64,000 nt of DNA, taken from NCBI GenBank assembly GCA_963920575.1, contig OY986973.1:6303054-6367053 (forward strand), read 5' to 3'. Below are positions 40,901 through 53,425 of the stretch, in pieces; positions within the stretch are counted from its first letter, which is position 1, and each line of letters begins with the position of its first letter. The notes beneath the pieces were generated by a model. It saw only the letters and a program-made list of their open reading frames with translations, did no database searches and was not told the DNA's origin. The position numbers and the translations under genes were made by a program. The stretch is from Narthecium ossifragum. Taxonomy: Eukaryota > Streptophyta > Magnoliopsida > Dioscoreales > Nartheciaceae.

Positions 40901-43900
40901 ATGCTCACAGAATTTATTATTCATACCTCCTAAATACTTCATCAAAAAAAAGGGGAAAAAAAAATCAAAACTTGCACACAGTGAACAAAGGACTAAGCAT
41001 GTGGTCAGTACTCAGCATATCACAAGCCGTATTGCAATGGCACATGCATACCTTAAACATTCCTTCAAGTTTATTCGTAAACTGGCTTCCACACTCAGTC
41101 TTGAGCTAGAAAAAGAGGCACCTTGGTAAAAACAGTCGTTCAGTTAAATAACAATCAACAAAATCTAAAAGAACAGAAAGTACTTTCGAAATCATTGACT
41201 TCTCGGCATCAATGGAAGCACTCTTGCCCAACAACAACCTCTTTGCAAGATCTTTCTTATAGAAAGCCTCAAACACATCTTTTCCCTATATAGACATGAG
41301 AAGAAAATGTGAACTATTTTATAAAATATACTTCAGCATCATATTAAACAAGAAAAGCTTCTTGTGAAGTACAACTCAACAAAAGTATAACAACAACGCA
41401 GAAACATTGTCTCATTATTAACAATCTGAAGAGCATACCTGTATAAATCTGAATAATACTAAAACTTTATCAAGTGTACTCTCCAACTCTTCTTCAGATG
41501 TACCCTTGTTGCCAGCGCGGAGCTTCTCATCCAAAAATTTCGCAATCAACTCAGCCGGTCGATTCTATGAATAAGAGAAGATATTCTGAGATCATAAGCT
41601 TACTAGTAAAAGGACTTGACATAAGCAATTTCCTGAAACACCAGGAGCAAATAGAAGCACCATCACGTAATTGGTGCAGAGCAAAAAAAATATTTCCATT
41701 GTAGCGCCATCTAACAATCAAATGGTGAGGAGGGCTAAAAGAAACCAACAGTCTTAAGAAATATATAAATGCCAATCCAATACAATAAACAATAGCAACT
41801 GGCTACTTGACATGCAAACACTTACTACAACAACAACTACACAAATGGAAGAGGATCTGAATATGCTATTAATGTCCCAGCCAGGTAGCATAAGCTAATG
41901 GGCAACAAGTATATGGAGAATCTTTTCATATTAGATAGTACCAAGCGAGAAGGTGAAGAAATATAAGAATAAGAGCAAACATGCGATTTGTACTTCAGGC
42001 CACGAACCCTAAAGGTGGTTATGTTCCTTGAGATTGTCCATTAAGAAAAGGCAATTCCAGCTAAATGGAGTGGTGAAAAAATGAAAGGGCGTTAGCATTT
42101 ATAATACACTAAGTCTTTGTGCATTGGCTCTGTAAAGCTGCATAGGGCATTGATGTAGTACTCCCTCACTATAGTCATAGTTCTGTGAAAATCCATATTG
42201 AATTTGGCCGCATATCTTGTAAGTTGTTGTGAGTTGTTGCAGTCAATACTTCATATATCTCATCCACTAATACCTTTAACAATGAATGAGAGAGAGAGAG
42301 AGAAAATACAGGTGACATATAGAGAATTCAGAAAAACAGATCAAGTAATGCTATAGTTCATAGGATAACGAGTATATTGCTCCCTATGGAATCCCAAAAT
42401 AAACATCAGCTATCAGTCTCTGATTACTTCACAACTATTTTTCAACACACCCATAAAGCGCCAGGTATAACAAAATCAAAAAGAGCAGTACGAGCAGATT
42501 CTGTTTTACTAACCTGACGAAGGTTGATGAGATGCTCAAAAGAATCCTTTATCGCATTGGAGAATGCTTCATTTTGAGAAAAACTCTCCTCCCATATTGT
42601 ATCAAGAGATGCTTTAAAATCTAAGAGAGACGAAACCAAGTCTTTATCTTTTTCTTCATCCATGACTATGGCCTGCCCGTTACCCCGAATGTATGAGCTA
42701 AGGGTCTGCCGTAGCAGCTCGAGAGCATTGACCCTCTGAAATAGAGCATACATTCTTTTGATGTCGTCAATGCGACTTGCCTCCATAAGCATTGTAAAGC
42801 CCTAAGGCAGCACAAAAAATGTAATTTGGTGAACATGAATTCAAACTACAGAGCTTTGTAACACCAAAGAGAAAGCAGATTTCTTTATGTACATCAAACC
42901 TTGTCAAGGATTGCACATGTATGACGCTCAAGGAGCTGCTTTTCACAGGTTGCTATGAGCGGCTTCCTAGTATTTGCATCCAAGTAGAGCAAACATCTTT
43001 CATGCTCCTCTTGTAACCTAGACTGCATGTCCGGGATGGAGATATACTTTCAGAAAATCAGGATATTGATGATACGAAACTAAGAGACAGGAAGGAGAGC
43101 TTCCGATAGCACCTCCACATGCTTCAAGTAGTCTGGAATATCTGATTGCTGCATGTATTTAACACCTTCAGAGGCATAAAATTCAGAAGTGACTTCAAGA
43201 AAAGGCTTCTCGAAGCTTTCTGTGTAAATTCCTAAAGCAGTAAACATCTTCAAAAGATGATTAAGCAGTGTCCTATCGATAGCTTCACCTAATCTGTTCA
43301 GCACAAGATCATTAGGATTAGACATCAGGAACATATGTATAAGATGCAGATGCACACAATCTCCAATAACTATCAGCGAAAAAACCTCCAGCTTCCAGCA
43401 ATCTGAAACTCTGAATTTCCTGCCCTTTTTTATTGATTAATGCGAGATCACACATTAATATCATTCTGTCCACTACATAAAAATTTGGCACAGATCATAG
43501 GAGAGTGGAATCTCATCCTATGCAAATGGATGACGATAAAATCTGTTAAGTTCCTTGAGGAGCCATGCTCCAGAACTAATTTGCCTCTTAGGATCAAAAT
43601 TGGGTTACTTTTTTAGTTTATCGCACTTGACTATTGTACATAGTATCATGGATTTCCATACCGGCCGGCACATGTCCGTGCCGGCCGGTATGCACCGGAC
43701 CGGCAGCTAGCCGGGATAAAAACCCCCCCTGAATCGGTACCGGGGGGGTGCCGGTGTTGTGCCGGGCAATACCTCATGTACCGCCCCGTACGGATCCGAT
43801 ACATACCGGATCGTCATGGACGGTCACCGACAGCTTCCACTGTGAGCACCGACGGCTTCTTTGGCTGCTTGCAATGATTGCACCGACGTCTTAATTGCAT

Positions 43901-46320
43901 CGAGCCACCGACACCTTCAGTTCTATAAACCATGGAGGGGAAGAGAGGAGGGAAGGAGGAGAGAAAGAGAGAGGGGAGGGAAAGAGAAAAAAACAGAGGA
44001 AGAGCCGGAGGAGAGAGAGAAACAGAGGAGCCGGAGGAGAGAGAGAAACAGAGGAGCCGGAGGAGAGAGAGAAATAGAGGAGAAGAAAGAGAGGGGAGGA
44101 GAGAAAGAGGTAAACATTAACAGAGGAGGAGCCGGAGGAGAGAGAGAAACAGAGGAAGAGGGAGGAGGAGGAGAAGAAAGAGAGGGGAGGAGAGAAACAG
44201 AGGAGGAGACGGGGCCGGAGGGGAGGAGGAGACGGAGCCATAGGGGAGGAGAGGAGGAGGAGACGGAGCCGGAGGGGAGGAGGAGACGGATAATGTGCAT
44301 TTGGCAAACAGTTAACTAAATTACATAATTAGACATGGATAATGTGCATTTGGCAAACAGTTAGGCCAATAAATTATTACCACTATGCAATATCAGAAAC
44401 AGGAAACGTTTGTCATGTACTTACACCAGGATGGGACCTTGTGGATGTAGCAGAGTGAGCCATCAAAATTAGTAGTAGTAAGAGGTGTCATCTTCACGCA
44501 AGTGAAAAATATATTCACGGCATGGGGGAAATATACGCACTAATTACCTCATATCAGAAAGCAAAAAAAATCAAACTCCCATTAATGCACACAACTCTTG
44601 ACCTCGCTAAAGGCAAGAAAAAAAACAAGTTGCCATATCACCCCTAGGGCAAATAAAATACTTAGAAGTGCTTATCAATTTCACCCACATGCATTTATCA
44701 GTTTAAGAAGCTAAATCATCAACAAATCCAATAATCTCTCAAAGCCGTGATAGGCGTTAAAATTTTAATTGGTATAACCAGCTTCTATCTGAATATGTAT
44801 GAAATAAATATGAAGATCACAAAAGACAATCACACGATTGCACCTTGAAGAGCTGAAAAAAAAATTCCATACCTTTCCTTCTCAATCAACCTTAAGAGGC
44901 CACTGACAGTTTTGTGCTCGACTTCTGTAGATAAAGAGAGATGCTTGCGGAACAGCTGCAAACCCATGTCCCACAGTGAATGAACATTTGGGGTTTGCTT
45001 GACGTATGTTCTATCAAGATATAATGCTATCCCACGAATCATCAGCATCTGGTCGCAAAAATCCTGCCAGCATTTTTCCACCAGTGACAAAAATACCACC
45101 AGATCAGGGCTTTGCCCAACCAGTGATAGTAAAGCTGCCGATATGTGCACTTCGCATTCACTTTGAATGCGCTGGTAAAGATTTCCTCCCATTTTGTGGA
45201 GACAGAGATCACTGACAGCCTAACACGGGATATACAATAGTATTACTAGCCACAACCTGCTAAGAGAAATATACAACAAATCAAAGCTGCGGTAAATTAG
45301 GTCTACCTGATAAAGCTTCTCACAGTCACATGGATCTGGCCTCTTCAGAAAAATAGCTGTGATTGCATATTTCAATGTTGCCCACTTATCCTCCTCAAAG
45401 TTAGCTGGCAATGTTGGTTTACCTACAAGGAAAGTTCCGAGGACGTGATTCCAGGTTTAGAACGATGGATCGCATGACATAGAAGGCAGAGATTCCGCAT
45501 ACATGCCACCAAAATTTCGATCAACGAGCCACGCATATAAATGGAGAGCCCATTTAGAGACAAAACAAGATTCTTGATCACCAGACTGGATCCAAGATAG
45601 AAAAATTTACGCTGCTAGGCAATTAACTAAATTACCCTAAAGAGAGACTGGCGAAAAACCGACCAGGGTGGCTAGTACTACCAGCTCTGCCCACCAATAC
45701 GTTCATGAGTACTAGACATCCTAAAGGTAATTGCCATTCTAATTCTTTGTTCATGATTCACATAGAACATAAGCTTAATTTTTCGTTCATATTTTCGAGA
45801 ACAACAGTTTGGACATGATTAGTGCAAGAAATCAACTCCTAGACCCTTGGAAGATTGAGGGTTTTGCAGAACATGTTCATTTCCGTGGAACGATCGGGTC
45901 CAGAATTCAATTTAAGCTAGCAAGGATTTTACCTTTAACGAGCTTTATCACAAGCTGCTTCTTGGCTGACGGCTGGGGGGGTGTGGCCTTCTTCCTCGAT
46001 AGGTTGGCAGCCACCCCAGTGGTTGCGGCCATAGCCGTAGAAGCCCCTCCCTTGAGGTCCTCCTGGTCCACCATCATGGTATCATCGTCCTCGGCGGATA
46101 CCGAAACGCCGCCACCGCCGCCGCTGGCGGCGACCGTGTCGAAATGATGGTGAGGGGGGTGGAGGCCGTTCTTCTCGGAGGCGGCGGAAGGCGGGTGGGG
46201 CTTAGCCTTCTTCATATGAGGATAGGATGAAGGAGAGGAGGGGGATGAGAAGGGGCTCGCGGAGGTGGTGTCGTTGGTGTTGGCGTTGCTGCAGGAGAAC
46301 GGGCGCTTGGGGTGAGTCAT
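37994..46320 (-). CDS. CUL4: CULLIN4, scaffold of CRL4 ubiquitin ligases
   Basis: Seventeen exons join in frame to 839 residues: 46320-45933, 45422-45307, 45219-44873, 43293-43113, 43022-42900, 42801-42514, 41564-41439, 41285-41184, 41105-41052, 39661-39555, 39438-39378, 39290-39159, 39080-38943, 38871-38791, 38720-38640, 38273-38193 and 38107-37994. All junctions are GT-AG. The first exon is a variable Ser/Pro/Gly-rich extension, which makes the protein longer than Arabidopsis CUL4 (about 790). The cullin repeats begin at [13 protein letters not shown]. The cullin-homology part includes [21 protein letters not shown]. The neddylation site is the Lys in IVRIMKTRK, and the C-terminus ends [11 protein letters not shown]4 binds DDB1 N-terminally and RBX1 C-terminally to ubiquitinate nuclear targets. 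No lesion was found. Confidence 0.95.
42289..42302. repeat. (GA)n microsatellite in CUL4 intron 6
   Basis: Seven AG units in the intron between the exons ending at 42514 and starting at 41564. Confidence 0.9.
43640..44340. mobile_element. GC-rich insertion with hairpin and GA tract in CUL4 intron 3
   Basis: Within an AT-rich intron lies a GC-rich block. It starts with a perfect 14-bp inverted repeat (43658-43671 and 43678-43691, ATACCGGCCGGCAC, 6-bp loop). It continues with CCGG-rich sequence and then a 360-bp purine tract (43932-44290) built on GGAGCCGGAGGAGAGAGA. At its end GGATAATGTGCATTTGGCAA occurs twice, 49 bp apart. Composition and position suggest a transposon remnant, but no family is recognised. 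The flanking exons splice in frame across it. Confidence 0.5.
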
Positions 46321-46520
46321 AAGCGATCAGGAGGAGGGCATCGTACTGGAATTGGCGGCGGGAGGCGCGGCGCCAGAGAACGCGGTGGCCGTGGGCGGCG
46401 CGGCGAGAGGTTGGGGGGGCGGATCCGCGAGCGGATGAGGTCGCTGACGACAACGACAGGGGGTAGGGGGAGAGAGAGGAGAAGGGAAGAGAGCGATCTG
46501 GTACTCTGGTTGAACTCGGA

Positions 46521-46529
46521 TTTTATAAA
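46521..46529 (-). promoter_or_regulatory. Putative CUL4 TATA box
   Basis: TTTATAAAA on the minus strand, about 200 bp upstream of the CUL4 ATG. Between them the minus strand is CT-rich, as in many plant 5' leaders. This is the best TATA-like match in the upstream 300 bp. Confidence 0.5.
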
Positions 46530-46859
46530 GGCCGATTCCAAATACACCGTTCCGGCAAATTTTTGCTGGGAACGCCTTATTTCTAAATATACTGTGCTGA
46601 ATTTTAAAAATATTAGCTTACTACGTACATCATAAATATTTTTATAATATTTCTAATTTACCATTGTCATTTAGCTCCCGACGGCTTCCGACCTCTCTGG
46701 CGTCCAGCTCCGGACGGCCACCGCGCGACGTTCATTCGTGACTAAGACTATGTTCACGTTCATCGCATTCGCGTTCACGTTGTTCGGGCAAACTAAACCG
46801 AATCATTTGTTCCGACCAAGCTAACATTTTGAAACCGAAGAATTAATACTTGGTCAATA

Positions 46860-47152
46860 TCTTATTAGTTTGGTTAGGAATGACCGACCAATTAATCCTT
46901 ATTCGGTCGTATTCCACCGACTAATTAATCCTTGTTTGGTCGGATGCGACATATCAATTAATCATTGTTTGGTCAGATGCGACCGACCAATTAATCCTTA
47001 GTTGGTCGGATGTGATCGACCAATTAATCCATGCTCGCTCGGATGCGACTGACCAATTCATCCATGCTCGCTCGGACACGACCGACCAATTAATCTTGGT
47101 CGCTCGGACGCGACCAACCAATTAATCCTTGGTTGGTCGGACGCGACCAAAC
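46860..47152. repeat. Degenerate minisatellite of about 40 bp, seven to eight units
   Basis: Units contain GACCGACCAATTAATCC followed by TTGGTCGGATGC, each with several substitutions. Half-sites GGTCGG and CCGACC are in opposite orientation within each unit. It lies between the CUL4 promoter and the LTR nest. Confidence 0.8.
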
Positions 47153-47207
47153 AAGACAAGTTCAACAAAACCTGTGAAAACCCCAAACCCGACCTGATGC
47201 CCTAACC

Positions 47208-47272
47208 CTCTCTCTCTCTCTCTCGCTCTCTTTCAAACCGCCGCCTAATCCCTCCCTCCCTCCCTCCCTCTC
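47208..47272. repeat. (CT)n and (CCCT)n simple repeats
   Basis: CT dinucleotides to about 47232, then CCCT units to 47272, directly abutting the family-D LTR terminus. This makes that LTR's target duplication unreadable. Confidence 0.9.
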
Positions 47273-47608
47273 TGTCGCGCCCTGACCCGCGAAGGCCAAC
47301 CGGGCCAAACAACGCGAACCGGAACCTAACTAAAAACGGAAAAGTTTCGGTGATGGTTCCCTCTAATCTATTGGTTTTGTTAAACAATTCATAAGCACCC
47401 TTATTAAAATGATTATCACAAACCTCAAAATGATATAATAAAGATATAATTCAAAACCTCAAAAGAGTTAACATTTATACATCATACTCCCGTAGGAGAC
47501 TATCTAATAAAAAGGGTTAAACAGACGATCACCGCTCCTCAAGCACCGCCAGATGCCGCCGCGCCACCAAACACCTGCACAGTAGGGGCCACTGAAGAAG
47601 AGCTAACG

Positions 47609-50023
47609 TGTCGCGCCCCGGCCCGCGGACGCCAAACCGGGCCGGGACACGAGGGGGAAAAACCTACTACTACTAGCCTCAACTGGCGGAAACAGTTGAG
47701 ACTAACACACAGCTGGCGGAAACAGCTGACAACAAGCACAAAGCGGAAGCAAACTAACAACATCTATTACAAACAGATATAATAGAGTTAAAACAAGGGG
47801 TTCCAATACAACAGATTTACAAGGGATCAACACAGTCCCCAAAAAGAGCTACAACACCCACCGGGGTCTCCGCAAAGGCACAAACAAAACCCTCCTGACC
47901 CTCAAACATGGTCAGGTGTCGGCGCGCTACCACGAGACGACCGACGGGAAAGCACCGGAGAGGAGCTGGGACCCGCACCTGCAAACAACACAGTCCAGGT
48001 AGGAATGAGCAACAGCTCAGCAGGGTCCTACTCTACCACTCTCGCTAAGAAGGCAAACCCAAACGAACCAACTCTGTGTCAAGTACTGAGGCTTGCCAAG
48101 GATCCCATAAATTCCGTCAATAACCCGAAGAGTACCTGTCCAAAGTACGCCCCTCCGACAACCACTGTTCAAGGGTGGACTTGCTCCGACATTCCCTGAT
48201 ACGGGGTGGACATGACGCTACTAGTAGGACACCCTTCTCCAAGCGGGATCTCCACACTTGGCGGAACGACCGTGGTTAAGACTACCATCTCTCAGTACTC
48301 CAAGCAGCAAAGCCAACACGACCCCTAACTCCCGACCAAAGACTAAGTCTAGCCAGGGAGTCCATCGATCCCATCGATGTTCCCCCCCCAGGGTTCCTGT
48401 CCAACGTACGTCCCTCCGATAGCCACTGCACGAGGACTGGACTACCTCCGACGGTCCTTGTCACAGGGTGGGCCAGACGATACCTGTAGAACACCCTTGC
48501 CCATGCTGGACACCAGCATGGGGACACAAGTCGGGTAACGACATCCACCACTTAGCCTTTGATCACTGAAGTCTACGGGTCAACCCCACCCAGTCTAACC
48601 TAGCATGTCTAATGCACAGGAAGCAGGGCAGGATAAATATAAAGCAGTAACATGCAACACAACAAGGGCACACCTTCGGCACATTTAGTCTAAGCACTCC
48701 CGAGGATCATGACTCCTTCGGTTCACCACAAAGTGGAAAAGGGCATACCGTCAGCCCATTTATTCTACACATCCCGAGAGGTATCACCCTCTCGGTTCCA
48801 CCACAAAGCAATAAATATTCAAGCATGGTGAGCAACAAGATAAGCCCCAAGGGCAGAACCGTCAAAACCACTTACATGCGAAGCCCCGCGGGCAAAACAA
48901 CATTTAAAACAATAAAAAGTCCTCCCTGCATCGAAGGAGATCGATCTCATGTAGCCATGAGATCTATCTGCCTCGAGGCTATTGGCACCCGTCCTGATCA
49001 CCCTAACGGGATCGATCTCCACCCATATGGAGATCGATCTCGTAGGCGACGTAAGACGCACAGACGTCAGCCGCCAAGAGATCGATCTCCCTCCCAGGGA
49101 GATCGCTCTCGCTCGGGCGGGGCGGGCCACCCCCAACGAGATCGATCTCATGGGATGAGATCGATCCGGATGGGTGCACCGGCGGTTGGACGGCGAGGAA
49201 AACCGCCGGAATCCGCAACCCAACCTCACCAAACTAGGTGGGCTGATCGATCCAAGCACCACGAAGCTTCTCAAGGCTTCAAAACCGGGAAACATCAACT
49301 CCACAAAGAGATCTATCGAAATCAAAACCGGATTTCAAACCTTTAAACAGCCGGAGTCTTTGAGTAAGAACCCTACCTCCACAGAGCTGCTTCGATCCAC
49401 GAAGCCTAGCCTAGGATCTTCCTCACGCCGTCACGGTTCCAACGAGCCTTCAAGCTCCGAGAACGGTGCCCGGAGGAGGGAGAACGGAGGAGGAAAGAGG
49501 CTGCCGGAACAGGGGAAGAAAAGCAGAGCCGGGAGGAAGAAGAGGGAAGAAGAGAAAGAAAGGAAAGAGGAGGGGAAGGGGATAAGGCCGGGGAAAGCCG
49601 GCGAAGGCGGGGGAAAGGCGAAGGCGGGGGAAAGGCGAAGGAGGGGAGCAAAAGTCCCCCCTCCCCTGACAGGGGAAGCGACGGCCATCGCCGTGGCCGT
49701 CCTTCGAACGCCACCGCCAACGACTTCCAGGCACAGAGATCGATCTGCATGCCATGCCAGATCGATCTGGATAGCAAGGCCAGATCGATCTCACCACCAA
49801 ATGAGATCGATCTCCCTTGCCCAGAAAGGCAACCTTGGGCTGAGACTCGAGCCCAAGCCCAGATCTTCCGGTCCCGGGTCCACCTAACCTTTCTAAATAA
49901 ACACAAGCATCAAACAAGGTCTGTGTGTGCACACCCGGTGTGAAACGACCGCCAAGGCGCAATTTCCCAAATTGCCCTTGGGGTCAACAACAAGCCAAAG
50001 GAAAAGAGGGGCGGGTCCTCACA
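47609..50023 (-). mobile_element. Solo LTR, family B (copy 4)
   Basis: This 2415-bp minus-strand LTR has target duplication TAACG (47604-47608) and TAATG (50024-50028), one transition apart. It has no internal sequence. It is the copy most similar to the LTR at 5665-7960, sharing long colinear stretches. GATCGATC pairs with GAGATCGATCTC flanks are at about 48946-49170 and 49736-49815. An open frame of 237 codons (49174-49887) lies in the LTR leader and has no protein-family content. Confidence 0.92.
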
Positions 50024-50751
50024 TAATGCATGCACCTGCAAAACCCAGCCCGGGTAGGAGTGAGCAACTAAATTCAACAGAAAAACTACACTACGACTCA
50101 CACAAGGAAGGAGAAAACACAACAATGTCGCCCTCAAGCAAGTCTTGGTGTACACAGGGACCCCGTAACCCCACCGCGTGTCCCCGAATGCAGGAAACCA
50201 ACACTACAGACTCACAAGCAGAAAACCGACACTGCTAGGCAGGAAATGACACCGCTGAGTAGGCACACCCTCTACTCAAGAGTCATAGAACACTGGACAC
50301 CGGCTACACCTCAGAACCCAGCTCGAGGCCGACACGACCTTTAAATCATCGATCAACATGTATTCAAGTCATCTAAGTCGATCATCGAATCGACTGAATA
50401 CTACCATTCAAATCTGGACCAAGCTACCCAGCCCCAGTCCTAAGGCTAAATACGAGCTACCCGAAAGCCTCGGATCGGCGATCAATCCATCGCCCATGCC
50501 CTATCCTTATGCATCTAATGCACAGCTAGATGCATGCTATGAACACTATAACAGCACTCGCCGTCCGGGGTCACCCAGGGTCTGTGGGCTCTGTCCAGGA
50601 TCCACCCGAGGGCCCCACCCGACATAATATTATCCGCTTTTGGAGCACCGTAGAAATATGGGAAAACTTCCCAGTGGGTCACCTATCCCGGGACCGCTCC
50701 AAGGTAAGCACGCTTAACCTTGGAGTTTTCTGGCGGATCACTGTCAACACG

Positions 50752-53221
50752 TGTGAGGGCCCGTCCCTCATACCTGACTCGACCGCGTGGGTCGAGAGCC
50801 TGTTTCCTGTTGGTTTGGTTCCGCGTCGGGCACGATCGGGCGATCGTGTGGCGGTTTTGGACCCCGGGGCATTTTGGTAAATATGCCCTCTGGTGGTCGG
50901 TTTCACACCCGCGTTCCATACACTGACTTTGATTGATGTATGTGTTTGATTAGAATCCCTAGGGTGCGTCCGATCGGAGGATCGGAGCTCGATCAGGAAA
51001 GATCGGTTTGGACTGCTGAGATAGGTTTGGAATGCCTATATAAGCCAAGTCCCTTTCTCTCTTTCTCTCACTCCTCCTTCACCTGTCGTTTTCTCCTTCT
51101 CTCTCTCCTTCGGCTGGACTAGGGTTTGGAGGATTGGGCTTCGGATCGTGGATCTTGTCGGCTTGATCAACGGGACGCGTGGAGGAGCTACCCTACTTGT
51201 GCAAGTAGGTGTTTCTACCCCGATCCTTGGATCGGGTTCTCCTAGGATACGTTTTATGAGCTTTCGCTGTAGGTGCATGTGTTAGAATGCTGTGTGGATC
51301 AATGCATGTGTAGTATAGCTTGTTTTCAATATTCCTATCAGTGGATTTCCGTATTTTAACGGTTGGTTTCCGTATTATCGCCGTTTTGTCGGTTTTTGTC
51401 CATTTGGACCTAGATAGGGGATTTAACCGTCAAAACCTGGACTTCTTCACTGGACAAACCAACCGTAAAGTACGAAAAGAAGAGATCTCCAGCTTGCTTT
51501 CTTCCTAAATTCCAACTATAGCGAAGTTTCCCCTTGGCTAAATACACTTGCTTGCAAAATCTCATTTAATTCCAACATGATTTGATACTTGAAATCCAAA
51601 GAAATGGATTTCCGGCACTGTTCTGATGAACTGTGCCAAGAGCTCGACGGTCGATCGGTGCATCGACCGTCACATGTTGTTTTACGCCTTCTGGGCCTGG
51701 CGGTCGACCGTCAGGCTCTGTCAGGATTTTAGCCTCCCACGGTCGATGGGTCGATCGACCGTGGGTCCTCTCTCTTTTTCATCCCGCCTCACGGTCGACC
51801 GTCGCATCGTCCGTGAGGCTCTGTCCCGTTTTCGGCTCTCGACGGTCGATGGGCCGATCGACCGTCGCCCATGAGGTTTTCTTCGTTTTGGCCTCACGGT
51901 CGATCAGTGGATCGACCGTGACATCGTCTGTGGTCTCACGGTCGATCCCCGAATCGACCGTGGCATCGTCCGTGACTACTGGGACTTGGTTTTCTGGTTT
52001 TTCTTTGGTGGATTTGATTTGGGATTAGTATCTAAACATGTTGGGAAGCATGTAAGGGGATTTGATGAGGTTTTCAAAGGATTTTCATCGGGTTTTAGAA
52101 TCGATTTGAATAACTCTCTTTTTGGGTAAATCGAAGGTTTCACTTGCATTTAATACATGTTTGTTGTAGTTAAATGCTTAATTGATTGCTTAGCCATTAA
52201 CTAGCTATGAGTGCTAGTTAATGAGGAATTGTGGAACCTTAGCCTCTTGCCGGCGAGTGCCGAGGGTTATTGTATATCTGTTGAACCTTTAACTGCTGAT
52301 GTGGCATGTAGAGACATCTAGGATAGATGTTTGCCTAGGCTCATGCATTGTATGCATTAGAGGCATTTGAGGTTAGGCGGGCGATGGTTTGGGTCGCCGA
52401 TCCGAGGCTCTCGGGTAGCTCGGATCTAGCCTTAGGGTCGTGGCTGGGTAGTCAGGAGTAGGGTATGATTGTATGATCAAGTCTCATGTCTTTGAGGATT
52501 CACGCTAGTTGACTCTGATCAGTGTTTGAGGTTTAGAGGTCGGGTTGTCTTCCGAAGCTAAGTTCTAAGGATGGGTGTCGACGTCCCTGACATGGTCCCC
52601 AGGCAGTGGTTTCCTGCTGGGTAATGGTGATCCTACTGGTTCCGGTTTTTTCCTCCCAGCGTGTTGGTTGAGTTTCCCAGCGTGGTCGGTTGAGAAGAGC
52701 AGGATCCCTTGGGGAGTCGACAGGGTTGTGGGACCCGTGGCATCCGTTAGACTTGAGCTGGAAGACAACTCTGTTGTTGTTTTCCTCCTTTCAGTGTGCC
52801 GTAGAGTAGAACCCTACTGAGCTTATCGCTCACTCCTACCCGGGCTGCGTTTGCAGGTGCATGCGGCAGTTCTTCTTCGGTGGAGCCGGCGGGATCGGCT
52901 TTTGGCGGCGCGAGTACATCCAGGGGCGCTTGAGGTTGCTTGGAGGATTACCAGTTGTACCCTTTTGATATTTTGTATATGTATATGATGTAAGCTTCTG
53001 AGGATTTTGGAGTATTGTATTAAATCTATCTCTTGGAAGCTATTGTATCTAGTCTGAATTGTACAACTTGATGTTATATGATGATTAAATCTGTTTAGCC
53101 TCTGGAATGTAATTGTTTAAATTATCCGTCTTTTCCGCTTTGTACCGGGCCGGTTGATGATGAATAGTGTTAGGACCCTCACACCCCGTCCTGGATGGGT
53201 TTTCTGGGTCGGGGTGTGACA
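50752..53221 (+). repeat. Left (5') LTR of the family-A element
   Basis: Begins TGTGAGGGCCCG and ends GGTGTGACA; 2470 bp. TATA box TATATAAG at 51037-51044. The CGGTCGAT/ATCGACCG array is at 51646-51975. Confidence 0.95.
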
Positions 53222-53224
53222 ACT

Positions 53225-53236
53225 TGGTATCAGAGC
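53225..53236 (+). promoter_or_regulatory. Primer-binding site (initiator tRNA-Met)
   Basis: TGGTATCAGAGC, complementary to the 3' end of plant initiator methionine tRNA, starts three bases after the left LTR. This is the usual primer of plant gypsy and copia elements. Confidence 0.93.
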
Positions 53237-53425
53237 AGGCTGTAGGTCCCAGGGATAGTATTAGGCTTGCGGTTGAGGTTTTGAGCGCGGTTTGGGATAG
53301 TTCTAGGAGTAGAGCATCCCTGTGTGCTTGACTGTGCTCATGTGTGTTATGCTTTTCTTTTAATGATTGCTGTTGTGTTTTGGTTTCTTACGGGTGGACG
53401 CTTGTCGTCTTTGTTGAACGTGCAG

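Noticed and set aside
43861..44319. Glu/Arg-rich 152-codon frame
   Set aside because: It is the translation of the GA tract inside CUL4 intron 3.
49174..49887. 237-codon open frame on the plus strand
   Set aside because: It lies in the leader of a family-B LTR, is antisense to it, has only low-complexity basic sequence, and similar frames occur in the other LTR copies because of the purine-rich tract.
50660..50740. 5S rRNA gene
   Set aside because: Only part of the 5S body is recognisable, it is diverged, and it sits inside an LTR with its own target duplication, so it is a TRIM component.
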